Below are positions 9,981 to 20,592 of a stretch of DNA of 22,560 bases, in pieces (the first letter of the stretch is position 1; every line of letters begins with the position of its first letter). The stretch spans positions 16,578 to 39,137 of the forward strand of contig MNCI01009084.1 of NCBI GenBank assembly GCA_015680685.1. Reading direction: 5' to 3'. Source of the DNA: Gnetum montanum. Its lineage: Eukaryota > Streptophyta > Gnetopsida > Gnetales > Gnetaceae. The notes under the pieces are model-generated. The model made no database searches. It saw nothing but the letters and a program-made list of their open reading frames with translations, and was not told the DNA's origin. The position numbers and the translations under genes were made by a program.

Positions 9981-10100
9981 AAAGCTAGCATTGGAGTTGT
10001 GGGGATTTATATTTTCTCATGAAGCCAACGTTGGGGTTGTGGGGGTTTCTATTTTCTCATGAAGCTAGTGTTGGATTGGTCGAAGTTTCATTGTTCTAGC
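9981..10100. repeat. 40-bp minisatellite, three units
   Basis: Units occupy 9981-10020, 10021-10060 and 10061-10100. The first two match closely: AAGCTAGCATTGG against AAGCCAACGTTGG, then GTTGTGGGG, then ATTTTCTCAT at identical spacing. The third is more diverged. Single GCTAGC- or GCCAGC-type words continue on both sides (about 9944, 10110 and 10165), suggesting a formerly longer array. It sits in the U3 part of the 3' LTR. Confidence 0.8.
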
Positions 10101-10372
10101 TAGGCCAGCATTGCTCCATCAATTTCAGCATGAATCCTAAGATGCAAATGTATTTTCCATGAGGCTAGCATGGATGGGTAAATTCAACATAGTTGGAAAA
10201 GTTTCTTTACTATTTTTGGTATCCATGGTGGTTTTGATGGCCTAGGTGCATCAAAACTTACTAGAAATGGAAAACTACATTGAGAATTATAGCCTGCCAC
10301 ATTTGCAAATCAAATTAATCTATCAATAACCATGGCATAAACCTAAAGTCAAAAACCAGCAACCATGAGACC

Positions 10373-10380
10373 TATAAATA
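10373..10380 (+). promoter_or_regulatory. TATA box of the plus-strand gypsy LTR
   Basis: TATAAATA, preceded by ACC and followed by CACATTTC, is a close match to the plant consensus. By position it would set transcript starts at about 10400, separating U3 from R in the LTR. There is no sign that a functional downstream unit remains. Confidence 0.5.
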
Positions 10381-10600
10381 CACATTTCAAACACTTTGGA
10401 CAAGTTCCATGATTACATAGTTCGACAATTCTTTCAATGAAGCAAACTATACAACTTTTTGTAACCTTGAGCATCAAAAAAACATTTTGGCATTTTGTAA
10501 GACTTTTGCAGTGATTTGCAACTACCTGGACATTGGAGAGTCTCAATGTATTTCCATAGCATCAACAATCAAACACCCTTTACCCCCCTATTGATTAATG

Positions 10601-13190
10601 TTGTAGATCTAAGCTAAAAATGTTGGAAAGTACTTGGATCATGAAGCTCTTTGCAAATCATAACCTACTAGCTTCAATTGGCTTCAAGCTTAATCCAAGC
10701 TACTCCTTATGCATCTAGGCATAAAATTTGTACATATTTGAACTCTACTTTTGTAGCAATTTTATTGTTCTTAATAAATTTTATGGTTTATTTGTTATCC
10801 AAGTTTATTTCAAGATTAAATTTTGTGCTTTCTTTTCAATTGGATTTGCATTTTTATTCAAATTATTTACCCTATTTACATTTGCTAAGTCCTTGGGTGA
10901 TTAACAAGACCATCCAAGATGCCTTGGGTCCTATTTCTTGGAGGCCCTTAGGATCCAAGGTTAAAACTATTCCACATGAAATTTTTTATTTTCCAACCAA
11001 ATTTTTTAGGCACTAAACACCACATCCACCAACATCTCCTATAGTTCCTACTTGTACTAGCATCAATAGCATCATCAAATCTATCTCTAAAGAGAAGTGA
11101 TTTTTTATTTTTTATTATATATGTACTTTTATTTTTTTTTCTTTGAAATTTCCTACAATCTATATTCAAAACAATTTCAATCAAGATTGAACTTTTAGAG
11201 AAGTATGTGTAATTTTCTTTTTACATTCCCTTCATCTAGTAATATCACTTGACATATGTTTTGACACTGATCCTAAGATCTCAATTTTAGATATGTGGAA
11301 TAAATTAACTTAAGATGTTTTTAGTTGAGCCATATCTTTATGATCAAATGTCACATAATTTTACATACACTTACATTTTGTGCTTTCTCTCATCTTTAGC
11401 CTTTAGCTAGGTTACTTATATAGTCATATGCCACATATTTCATGAATTCCTTTTATAAGCTAATGATTTTACTATTCCATACACTAGTACATAAAATTTG
11501 ATAAATCTAGTAGTTGGCATTCTTTAAATATTTCGTATGTAAACATACTTTTATAGAGTAATACAAAATTCAATTCCATGTGAATAAGTATTCTTTAAAT
11601 TGGAAAAAATTTCTATCTATAATCATTCATGAACTATCTTCATACTTGAAATCCTATGTTCACTAATAATAAATACACATCTGAAGAGTGTCTGGTCTCT
11701 AGAATATTACATTATTTGCCATGGATTTAAGCACCTATCATAAATTCATGACACCACACCTGTTTGATAGAAAAAATGAATGTTTTTACCCATCACCATA
11801 CGAAGCACATCCAAATCAAAAAAAAGCAACCATTGAAGGCATTATAGATTTGGCAATCATCCATACACCATGATAACATAGAACTTCATAATGTTATTTT
11901 GATACTCATCTTAGTGCATTTTACCTTGATCTTCAAAAGCTATATATCCATTATATAAGAAAGCTTGGTACTCTTGAAGGTACACTAAAATCAAATAATT
12001 TACAGTGTATTACATGGGATAACTCATGTTAGACACTTTGATGTGCTCATACTACATTGCATGGTGCCTACAAACATAATGGATTGAATATCAATGATCC
12101 TAAGCATCCAAAGATAGCTAAAAACCAAACATAATAGTGAAATATTTTTGGCTACACCAACTCATCATTGAAAACACAAATATAACAAGACATCTTTGTA
12201 CAAAATAATTGAACAAGTAATAACATAGTCATTTCATGACCTCAATAGCTTTTACCATGAAATATACAACTTAAAGAACTACCACTACCTACTACAACAT
12301 AGATGAAATTTCCTTTGCATCCTAGTGCTTTGGAGTTCAACCTAACATGCACTAATTAGAACATGTGATATTTACCTTTAGCTTCCACAAATACCATGAC
12401 ACAAAAGATCCATTTCATAAATAGAAACACATATCATGGTTGTATAAGCAAGAACCAAGCCATGCATATAGAATTCGTCATGGTTTTACTTTTGAATAAA
12501 AACCACACCATTAATAGCATAAAATTAAAGTTGAACTTGTTATTGCAAAGTACACACTTTAGAGCTATAAATTTCTCTTCATTATAGAAAAATGTTTTAC
12601 CAATGTAGACAAATAAATGGAAGGTTTTCATATTCTTGTTTAACATAACCTCAAACAACTGTAAGTGTTACATATATCTTAAACACAATTACAACACTTG
12701 CAAATGTTTTGGAGAAGTTAATAAAAGTTATACATTAAACTATGTAGTGCTATCCACTAGTATTATATAGCCATGAGCATGGGACTTTCTACCCACGGAT
12801 ATTATGAATGCTTCAAAATGCATAGGAAATGACTCTAGTTCAAGCTACACTTCCCTATCTTATTAAAATATATCCATGCTAAGATAGGCAATGTAAAATA
12901 TCTAGGATGTTTAGAAAGATTAGCATTTTTGTCTTAAAGCCTTACATTGGTTTTGTAGGTCAAACTTAGTGTAATGGAGGATCTTGCACTTTTGATTCAT
13001 CCATAGTATGCAATATTTTGTTCTTGTTTAGCATTTTGGCATGAGACTTAATAATTGGTATAATTGTATTTTGATTTTCTAATGAGCCTTACTCTTTTAT
13101 GATGATGTTTCATGTGATATTCTATAAATGCATAATTATTATTTTTAGTGGCATGAGATTTTTTATTTCTTTATATTTTGATTATCATCT
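10601..13190. other. AT-rich stretch with no recognisable gene
   Basis: All six frames are broken frequently. The longest frame (10678-11016, plus) is rich in Phe, Leu, Tyr and Ser as expected from T-rich DNA, and I recognise no domain in it. T-rich and A-rich runs occur near 11100-11150. I found no terminal repeat, tRNA-like fold or coding signature. It may be old, fully decayed element sequence or unique intergenic DNA. Confidence 0.4.
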
Positions 13191-13346
13191 TATGATACTA
13201 ACCTTGTTATCTCTAGATAAGGATAGGATGACTAGATGTGGGCCCTCCTAATAATGATGTTTATCTTTATATTGAACCTATCATGTTTATAAGTATCAAT
13301 TTAAAACTTTCTAAAGGTCATGTACATGAATGTGCAATTTGGCCTT

Positions 13347-13356
13347 TATAAATAGG
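13347..13356 (+). promoter_or_regulatory. LTR-like TATA box in an isolated, unassigned region
   Basis: TATAAATAGG follows GGCCT and precedes a pyrimidine-rich 'tttttctcttaacc' about 20 bases later, an arrangement typical of plant LTR promoters. It may mark a degraded LTR somewhere in about 13190-13500. I could not find clear TG/CA ends or a matching second copy, so no element is called. Confidence 0.35.
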
Positions 13357-13487
13357 TTATGGGTTTTTCTCTTAACCATTATTCTTCATTCATGTCTTAT
13401 TCTATCTTGAGTTTATTAGTGCTTTGCACTTGGGATCTCAATAAGCTTGTCTATTAGTAGAAAAATATCTTGTTGGTTCAGGAAGGT

Positions 13488-14232
13488 AGTGGATCTATTC
13501 TTTGTTTTTAATTCCTTCTAAGATCTAATGGTAATACTTCTTCTTGATGATTTTTTCAAGTCTTATGATTGCTAGAGTTATCTTAGCTATTAGGTCTTGG
13601 TGAATAGTGGTTAATTTAGATGTGGTAGAAGCTACAAAATATGCAAGAGGCATTACTTTATTAGTAGCAGATAGTCTTGATTTGGTATGGGATATGTACA
13701 AGGCTAAGTGGCGGATCAACAAAAATTACTCTCAATGTGGTATGGGACATAGGTGAGGCTAAATTATATACCTTGGAATTTGGTGTTCACATGCAATCCT
13801 TGTGGGTTTATAGGAGCTTTCATTTCTTTAGGGAGACTCAAACCTAGTTACTTGGGGATACTCCTAAATGAGACTCAGACCTAGTTAGTCTAGAAGAAAA
13901 CTGGAATTAGACTTAAGATTTTAGTTATCATGTTACCTAGCTAAAAAGGAATAGTAGAGATGATTATGATAGCCCCTATCATGCACTCTAGGTCTCCAGT
14001 ACTTCCTACTTGGGCCATAGGACTACTGCAAACTTGTCAAGATTACTTAGTAGCATAATCACTAGATACCACTATGAGACCAACTGATGATAAGGATGTT
14101 CAATAATGAGGAGATTGTAGGTAAGCTAGGAGCCTCCAAATATTTTTTTCAGTATTAGATAACATACCTAAGAGTCTAGTGTGGTGAGTCTATTCTTTGT
14201 TAATATATTAAATACTATGATCTAATGGTTTA
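13488..14232. repeat. Short dispersed direct repeats downstream of the TATA box
   Basis: A block of about 48 bases at 13488-13535 recurs at 14183-14232. Both copies contain TCTATTCTTTGT and then GATCTAATGGT, 28 and 30 bases apart respectively. A second small pair, TGGTATGGGA...GGCTAA, occurs at 13683 and 13738. The spacing of 695 bases for the larger pair could reflect a decayed element or a local duplication. No coding signal is supported between them. Confidence 0.5.
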
Positions 14233-16189
14233 TTATAGCCATGATGGCCCACTCCAATCATGCCTTGAAGGGGATAGCAAGGTGGATCTAACTACTTAGA
14301 GAGTGTTGACTCTTCTTGCATGATGATGCATGTAGATGAAGCCAATACAAGTGTTAGACATAAGAGGACAATGTACTAGTGCAACATGATCACAAAGGAT
14401 TGAAGTTTCTCAAGTCTCTTATGATCTTGTAATACTTGCATCCATGTTGTGTAAAGGTCAAGTTTTTTTTTCCTATTATCATATCCCTTAATCCCTTTTT
14501 TGTTGTGATTGATGAAATGATTGAAAAAACATAATGCTTGGATGGGTTTTTTAGTTCAAGTTCAAACATAGACTATGGAAATTATTGATAATAAAAGTAA
14601 TAAAGAAAGTAATAAACATGAAAATCAAAAGAACTTATGTAAAGGAATTAATGTAAATTGGAAGTATGACAAACAGGGAACCTAAGTGGTGCATCCTAAA
14701 CAATGTTTTTCATCGAGTTGCAATGCTCATGTCCATCTCTTACTACTCACGATCAATTAAAATATGGGGAATGGCATTTACACCACTATCACACAATCAT
14801 ATTATAAGAAACATAATGCACTTATTAGCATAGAAGAAAATCAACATTCATGAAAACATATTTTAGGCATGAATGCAACCAACAGAGGTCTTTAGTGAAC
14901 CTTTTTTGAATCACAATGTTTGAAAGTATTATATTGTTATTATACCATGCTTTGAAATACTATTATAAATTCTCTATAACACAAGAAATTAATTTTAACT
15001 AGATTTTTTTATTTTGCACAGTTACTACAAAACTAACACCATGTGCTATCAATGCATTAACTTCAAATCCAACTATTTAATTTACTAGTCATTTACAGCA
15101 TGATAATTCATAGTAGCACTTCGTTCTATATAATCCTTCTTGGAATGTTTTGGTAGCAACTTTGGACTACTGATGTTTCCTTGTCTCTTCCCTAGCAATA
15201 AGAAACTAATGATGGGAAACACTCTAATTAACATCAATGTTTATCTCCTCCTTGTAATGAAAATCACAAGGTTGAGGAGTTCCTTCAAAACTTAACTTTA
15301 GGTGTTTGTTGGTTTCTGAAAATACCAAGGCTCAGATACCTTCAAATAAACTCAGTGGTCACAGAGAACTATGTGTTTGGAATAACATTTAGTTTAAATT
15401 TTACAATATTACATTTTGAAAGTTTAATATCTTATTGTAATTTTATGAAAAGATTTAGCCCCTTTCTACCCTATTCTGTGAGCAAACAAATTTTCAACTA
15501 TATTAGGGATACTTAGTCTACATAATCTTGATCATGTGTTACCTATACCAATCATCCTTTCATATAATGCTTAAGTGTAATTTAAAAAATCTATTACCAA
15601 TCTTCTCTATGGAGAAAATTCTATGAAAAATACTAGAAACAAAGTAACATTCAATGGATTTTGAAAAGTATAATAGTAAAATTGCATACACTCTTAGACA
15701 TTGATATGAGTTATTATTGACATGAGTAACCACTTTAAAAAAAAGTGTTCAAATTGGTCAATAATACCAAAAATTGCCAAATCCTTGGCTCAAACAAGCA
15801 ATTAAATAATTCCAAGAGACAAACTATAAACACATCATGATCTTAATTACTAACTAACTATACTAAAGTAGGAAGATTAAAATGACTCACTAAATAGAAG
15901 TAAATGAGCTGAATTAAATTTGAACATTTAGAATGTCATTGTACAAAGACCTTCTAATAGTTAATTCCTAGCTTCCCCAACAACAACCCCCCCCCCCCCC
16001 AAAACACCAAAAAAATATGATCCTTGAACAAGTCTACCTTGGGCTTTATATTGCAGCCTCTGGTAGTTATAATCATTAGAAGAGTTTTAGAGCTATAGTT
16101 GCCTCACATTCTTTTCATATAACTATAAACCATTAGATAATTGTTCATCCTCTAAATAAATTCATATCATCTTATGAATATAAAATCAT
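14233..16189. other. AT-rich stretch with no recognisable gene
   Basis: No domain or long frame is visible on either strand. Two small items stand out: a run of 14 C at 15987-16000, and the minus-strand word AGGTATCTGAGCC (15329-15341). That word resembles a Met-tRNA primer-binding site with two mismatches, but no LTR end can be shown beside it. Otherwise the stretch looks like decayed intergenic DNA. Confidence 0.4.
15987..16000. repeat. Homopolymer run of 14 C
   Basis: Fourteen consecutive C are flanked by 'caacaa' and 'aaaacacc'. It is the only long C run in an AT-rich neighbourhood. Runs like this are prone to length variation and sequencing or assembly error. Confidence 0.9.
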
Positions 16190-18933
16190 TCCACTACTAA
16201 TTTTTATGTTAATTTTGCATGATTGAGAAGAACTTTAATAGCTTGATTCATTGTATCTGGTTCAGCATAATTAAGCCCATTGAGAATGTCTTCAACTTCT
16301 AACCTACCTTGATTTGATTCTGTTATTGAGTTAGTTAATTTAATTAGCATAGCACTCACACTAGAACAAGCCTATTCCAAATGAAGCTTCTTTTTAGTAG
16401 TTTTGCCCATAATTTCTATAACTACCATCATCATCATGTCCAAGAACCCTTGTTTGTGTCATGGCTATACTTTCCTTTTTATTCTAGCTAGGTCATATAG
16501 CTCTTGAACTCTCATATCCATTTTTTAAAAAATAGCTTGTTTCTACTTGATTTCCAAAATTTATTCCTTGGAGTCCTATGCCCATCTCTATTGTAATTAA
16601 CTTTAGTAATTACATCTTTGAAGTCTAGTAGAGCCAAGTAAGAATAATTTAGGGCTTTTTCCTTCTTTGCATGTTCCAATTCTAAATTGGTGATGGTTAA
16701 TCTTTCCTCCATCCAAGATACCTCTTGTTTATTATTTTATAGCAATGATTCATAAATATTCATGTTTTCTTTTAGCTATTCATTTCCTCTCTTAAGCCTT
16801 TCATTTCTTCTTGTAGCTTGGATGTCTTTAGTACATTCTATCATAAAAACATTTTAAGATCAACTATCTAACCATCAATTATATTATCCATATCTTTGAT
16901 CAAAGTAGATATGGTTTCTAACATATCTTCATATGACATCACAAGCTTCTACTTTCCTATTTGTGGTTCATCTTCTTTATATTTCAATATAACATTGACT
17001 TTTATTTCTAGCTTAGTTAAAAGCTTCTCACTTAATATAATTCATCCTTCCTTCTCTTTGATTTTGAAAGATCATGTTGCCCCTTTCATCAAGTATCCTA
17101 AAGGGAAATTGTAGATGGTAACGGCAAATGATAAACATTCTTCTTCCTTATATTATTTTTTTTGTATTTCTTTTAACCTTTATTATTCTTGAAGCTACTA
17201 TTATTGTAGCTTTCTCTTGATCCCAACTTGTTCAACTCTTGTTTTTCTTATGGCTCTAACTCTTGCATATTTCACTTCATCAAGAAATCTTTCATTAAGC
17301 ATTGCATTTTCTAGTTCCAGTAGGCTCGAGGAAAAATATTTTTATTCCATTTCAGCTAACTATTCTTCTAAGAAGTCTCTAAAGAAATAATGATTCCTAT
17401 CTTCCACCCATCTATACACTTCAATAACTAGGGTATCATAAGCTAAAGCTAATACCTTCATTGATAGGCTCTTCTTTAGCTATTCTAGAGCTTCATATTT
17501 GGCTTGATTAACCTCCATGTTGGTTGCCCTAAGATATACTCCATCAATATGATCTTTCTGATGGATCTTTCTAGTCTTGGCAGTGGAGTATATTTTCTTT
17601 GGCGCTAGAGAAAAGCTACATTATTCCCTATACCTTTTGACCATTATCTAAAATGTCCTAAATTTATAAATTCCAAAAATTTCCTATACCTTATGCTTCT
17701 AGTCATGTTGTAGAAGGCTTTCCCACATCTAACACCTAACCTCTAAGACTGCCAAATAATGGGTCACAAACCTTTGTAATTTGATTGCTTTCCCTTCAAA
17801 ACCTACTATGAGAATTTGGGTGTAGCGCACATCTAGTAAAATAGCTTCATGGCATTTTCCCCTTATTTCATTAAAAATGTGTTAGTTAGCTCTCAATAGA
17901 AAGGCTTCTAAAATCAACTTAATTAAATGAGGATAAAAACAATTCATTAAGAACTCTAGAGCTTGTGCATCAAAGTAGCTCCTCTAGTACATGATAAGAA
18001 AAAATTTGTAGTAGGGGCCTTTTGGATGAGTTCATCTTTGTGATGTGTAGTCAATAAAAATGGTGGTCATTCTTTTAGGTTTAGGAACCTCACTTAACAA
18101 ACAATCTAACAAAAATGAGCTAAGACTTAATTGATCCCCTTGCTCATGAATTTTTGAAAGGCTCTGCTATAATGCATCATTCATATATTGAATAAAAAAG
18201 AAATGCCTGTTATTCTCTAAAGCTACTAGGACTGAATATGATAATTAACAACTAAATTAATCTATTAGTCAAAACAAAAATTTAAGCTAAAATGAAGATT
18301 CTATTAGGGAACATGAGTTCCAAAGCATTTGGAATGGCATTCCTATACCCCCAATGCCTTCATTAAATTAGCTAGTGGTAGCTTAATGGTTTTCCCAGAT
18401 AAGAGATGGTTCTAGAACTTACAGCTCAACACCTCCTCATTAAACTAATGAGCTTCTATCTTAGTAATGTCTAATTTTACTATTCCATAGAGCTCATACA
18501 CCTTTTTAACATTGATTTCAATGTAGCATTCTATATCTACTTTCCCCTCTAAATATAGCATTGTGTACACTCCCTTCTTTAATCATAGCTTGTCCTTTTT
18601 ATGGATTGTTTCTACTATTAGGTAATTCAAAACATCTCTAATGAGGTTTTCCCTAGGCCTAAACCTAAGTTTATGAAGTTCTATTTTCTTGTATATCTCC
18701 CACTATTCTTCCATCAACTCTATGGACTAAAGGCCTTATTTTTCTACTAAATCATGATATTCATCAAAGCTGAACAAGTTCACTTCTTCTACTTCTAACT
18801 CTAATCACATGAGATAAATCCATTATCAAAGCTAATAGATGTTCAAATTAAATTGCTACAAGTATTTTGAGAAAGCATAAGTATCAACATCTTGGAATTT
18901 TTGAGGTCCCTCTTCTTTCTATTTGAAAGACAT
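16190..18933 (-). pseudogene. Long decayed reading frame of unknown family, coiled-coil-like C-terminus
   Basis: I do not recognise this protein. On the minus strand from an ATG at 18933, one register stays protein-like for long stretches despite stops. The main blocks are: FSFDEYHDLVEK (about 18770); FRPRENLIRDVLNYLIVETI (about 18660-18600); YLEGKVDIECYIEINVKKVY (about 18555-18500); LSLSSFLLDCLLSEVPKPKR (about 18135-18080); and VGFEGKAIKLQRFVTHYLAV (about 17810-17750). Later come MKVLALAYDTLVIEVYRWVE (about 17465-17405), LLELENAMLNERFLDEVKYA (about 17320-17260) and MEERLTITNLELEHAKKEKA (16712-16653). The last block seen is LEVEDILNGLNYAEPDTMNQ (about 16305-16245). Most interruptions are single TAG, TAA or TGA codons explainable by C-to-T or G-to-A change, and a few are frameshifts. 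The second half is Glu/Lys/Leu-rich with heptad-like spacing, suggesting coiled coil. No RT, integrase, transposase or zinc knuckle is seen. It could be an element ORF (Gag-like) or a captured host gene; total length is about 900 codons. Confidence 0.5.
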
Positions 18934-19239
18934 CTTGGCTATTTCTCTAAAGGATTTTGTAAAGACTCTTGAGATACTTCTTCATACTTCAATGACTATT
19001 TTGTTTCTACTCTTAGCTCTACTTGTTAATGGCTACATGTTTGAAATCTCCCTGGATTCTACTTATTAATATCTGTTCTTTAATTCACTCACTTTTAAAT
19101 AGGTTGTTCAATTCAATCCTTAACACATGTTAAAAGCTTTGATTTCGTTACACTACCTCATTAAAGGCTCAAGGGTTTAGGCATAGTATCTCAACCTATT
19201 CTCATCAATGTTACTTCATATAGCCTTGTCTTAATGTTG

Positions 19240-20590
19240 ACATCAACTTGTAGAACCATTTTTTTTTCATCTATTTGTAGACCTACATTTTGGTTCTATA
19301 AATTTGTTTTATAAAGGAGCTAATGTGACAAAACCATTCTAGCACTAGCTTATAACATTGAATTTTAGCTCTACAAATGATCTCCTTCTTCTAAAGTTGA
19401 CATGACAAGTAAATAGAGCCTAATTCATAGAACCATTTTTTTATTCTACAAACAAGCTCATCTTAATTATGTCCATACTAATGTAGTAAAGCTTTTCAAT
19501 TCGTAAAGTTAGTTTGTTAAACAATTTTTTATTCTGTGACTTTCTTCCTTTTAATTTGAGCTAACATGGAAAGGCTTGTAGCTCACTTGTAGAACCAATT
19601 TGTAAGATCTTTTTTTTTTTCATTATAGAAATTATTTTTACATCAATGCTTTTGAACCTTTAAAAATCCTCTTATATATGTCAATTTTAACTTTAATTGA
19701 ATTGAATTGAATTCAAGTATGTATGAAACAATCTTTAGTAGATCACACTGTGCTAACATCATCTTGTAGAACCATTTTTTAGCTTGTTCATAGAGCTAAA
19801 TTTTAGTTCTACAAACTTGTTCTCTAGAAGAGTCGACATGGTAGAGTGTTTTTTGGAATTCTTTGTAGAACCAAATTTTTAGTTCGACAAGCTACATTAT
19901 ACTGCTTAACTTTTAATCCATAACACACTAAGTTGGATTAAAATATGATGTGCATGTGCAAAAATTAAACTTGTAACCTTTTATGGGTCCAATATAAGCT
20001 TTGTTTAATCTGACATGACTAATAGGAGTTATGTAGCTTTTCTAGTAGAACCATTTCATAAAACCACATTTTGGTTTTACAAACCTATGCTAAATAAAAG
20101 CTAATGTGGCAAGGCTTCTTCAAAACTCATTTTTAGAACTGATTCTTCTAGCTCTACAAATTTATTAACTTTTCAAAGCTGATGTGGTAGAATAAAAAAG
20201 TGATCTCATGGCATATCTAAATTTTGGTTCTAAAAATCCATTTTACAAAAGAGCTGATGTGGCTGAATCACTCATGTGTTAGCTTGTAGAACCATTTTTG
20301 AATTTTCTTTATAGAACCAATTTCTAGCTCTACAAACTAGCATTATATAGAAGTTAACATGGCAAAGTTTCCTTGAGGTTCATCTTTACAAGCTCATTAA
20401 CCTTCCAAAGCTGACATGGTTTGTAGAATCGATTTCAGATCCATTCATAGAGCTAAATTTCAACTTTATAGGCTATTTCTACAAGATGATGTAGAAATTA
20501 GAACTGAATTTCTTTTAAAGCTTCCAATGCACCTTTTGGAAATAGTTTAGCTATTCATAGAATCATTTTGTAGAGACACTTTTTGGTTTT
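19240..20590. repeat. Degenerate array of ~95-bp units with inverted GTAGAACCA / TGGTTCTAC motifs
   Basis: The order CTTGTAGAACCATTTTT, then TAGCTCTACAAA or TTTTGGTTCTACAAA, then AAGCTGACATGGC recurs with variation. GTAGAACCA or ATAGAACCA-like words start near 19248, 19428, 19588, 19764, 19864, 20045, 20285, 20310 and 20421. CTCTACAAA or GGTTCTATAAA-like words occur near 19292, 19369, 19806, 20072, 20152, 20222 and 20328. CTGACATGG or CTAATGTGG-like words occur near 19316, 19397, 19562, 19834, 20101, 20179, 20253, 20354 and 20410. The two first motifs are reverse complements, so single units could fold into hairpins. The array stops where the copia-type LTR begins. I know no named family for it. 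Confidence 0.65.
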
Positions 20591-20592
20591 GG

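Larger units (their letters stand above)
9143..10600 (+). mobile_element. 3' LTR of the plus-strand Tat-like gypsy element (ends approximate)
   Basis: It follows Pol and the candidate polypurine tract. It has an inverted homologue beside Pol's start (9590-9880 against 5250-5530), a U3-like minisatellite (9981-10100) and a good TATA box (10373-10380). Both ends are uncertain: the start could be 9143 or about 9592, and the 3' end near 10550-10600 is only inferred from distance to the TATA box. The small frames inside (9396-9608, 10349-10546 on minus) have no family signature and are not called. Confidence 0.5.

Noticed and set aside
10678-11016. 112-codon frame with a membrane-protein-like composition
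   Set aside because: Its Phe/Leu/Tyr richness is explained by T-rich DNA. It has no homologous copy in the window and no recognised motif.
15230-15330. Possible host exon on the minus strand (a TATTTTCAG-like acceptor followed by about 25 open codons)
   Set aside because: There is a single short open block, no matching donor or second exon that I could support, and no recognised protein family.
16896-17114. 72-codon plus frame within the decayed minus-strand ORF
   Set aside because: It is a shadow of the opposite-strand register, which continues through the same bases with coiled-coil-like content.
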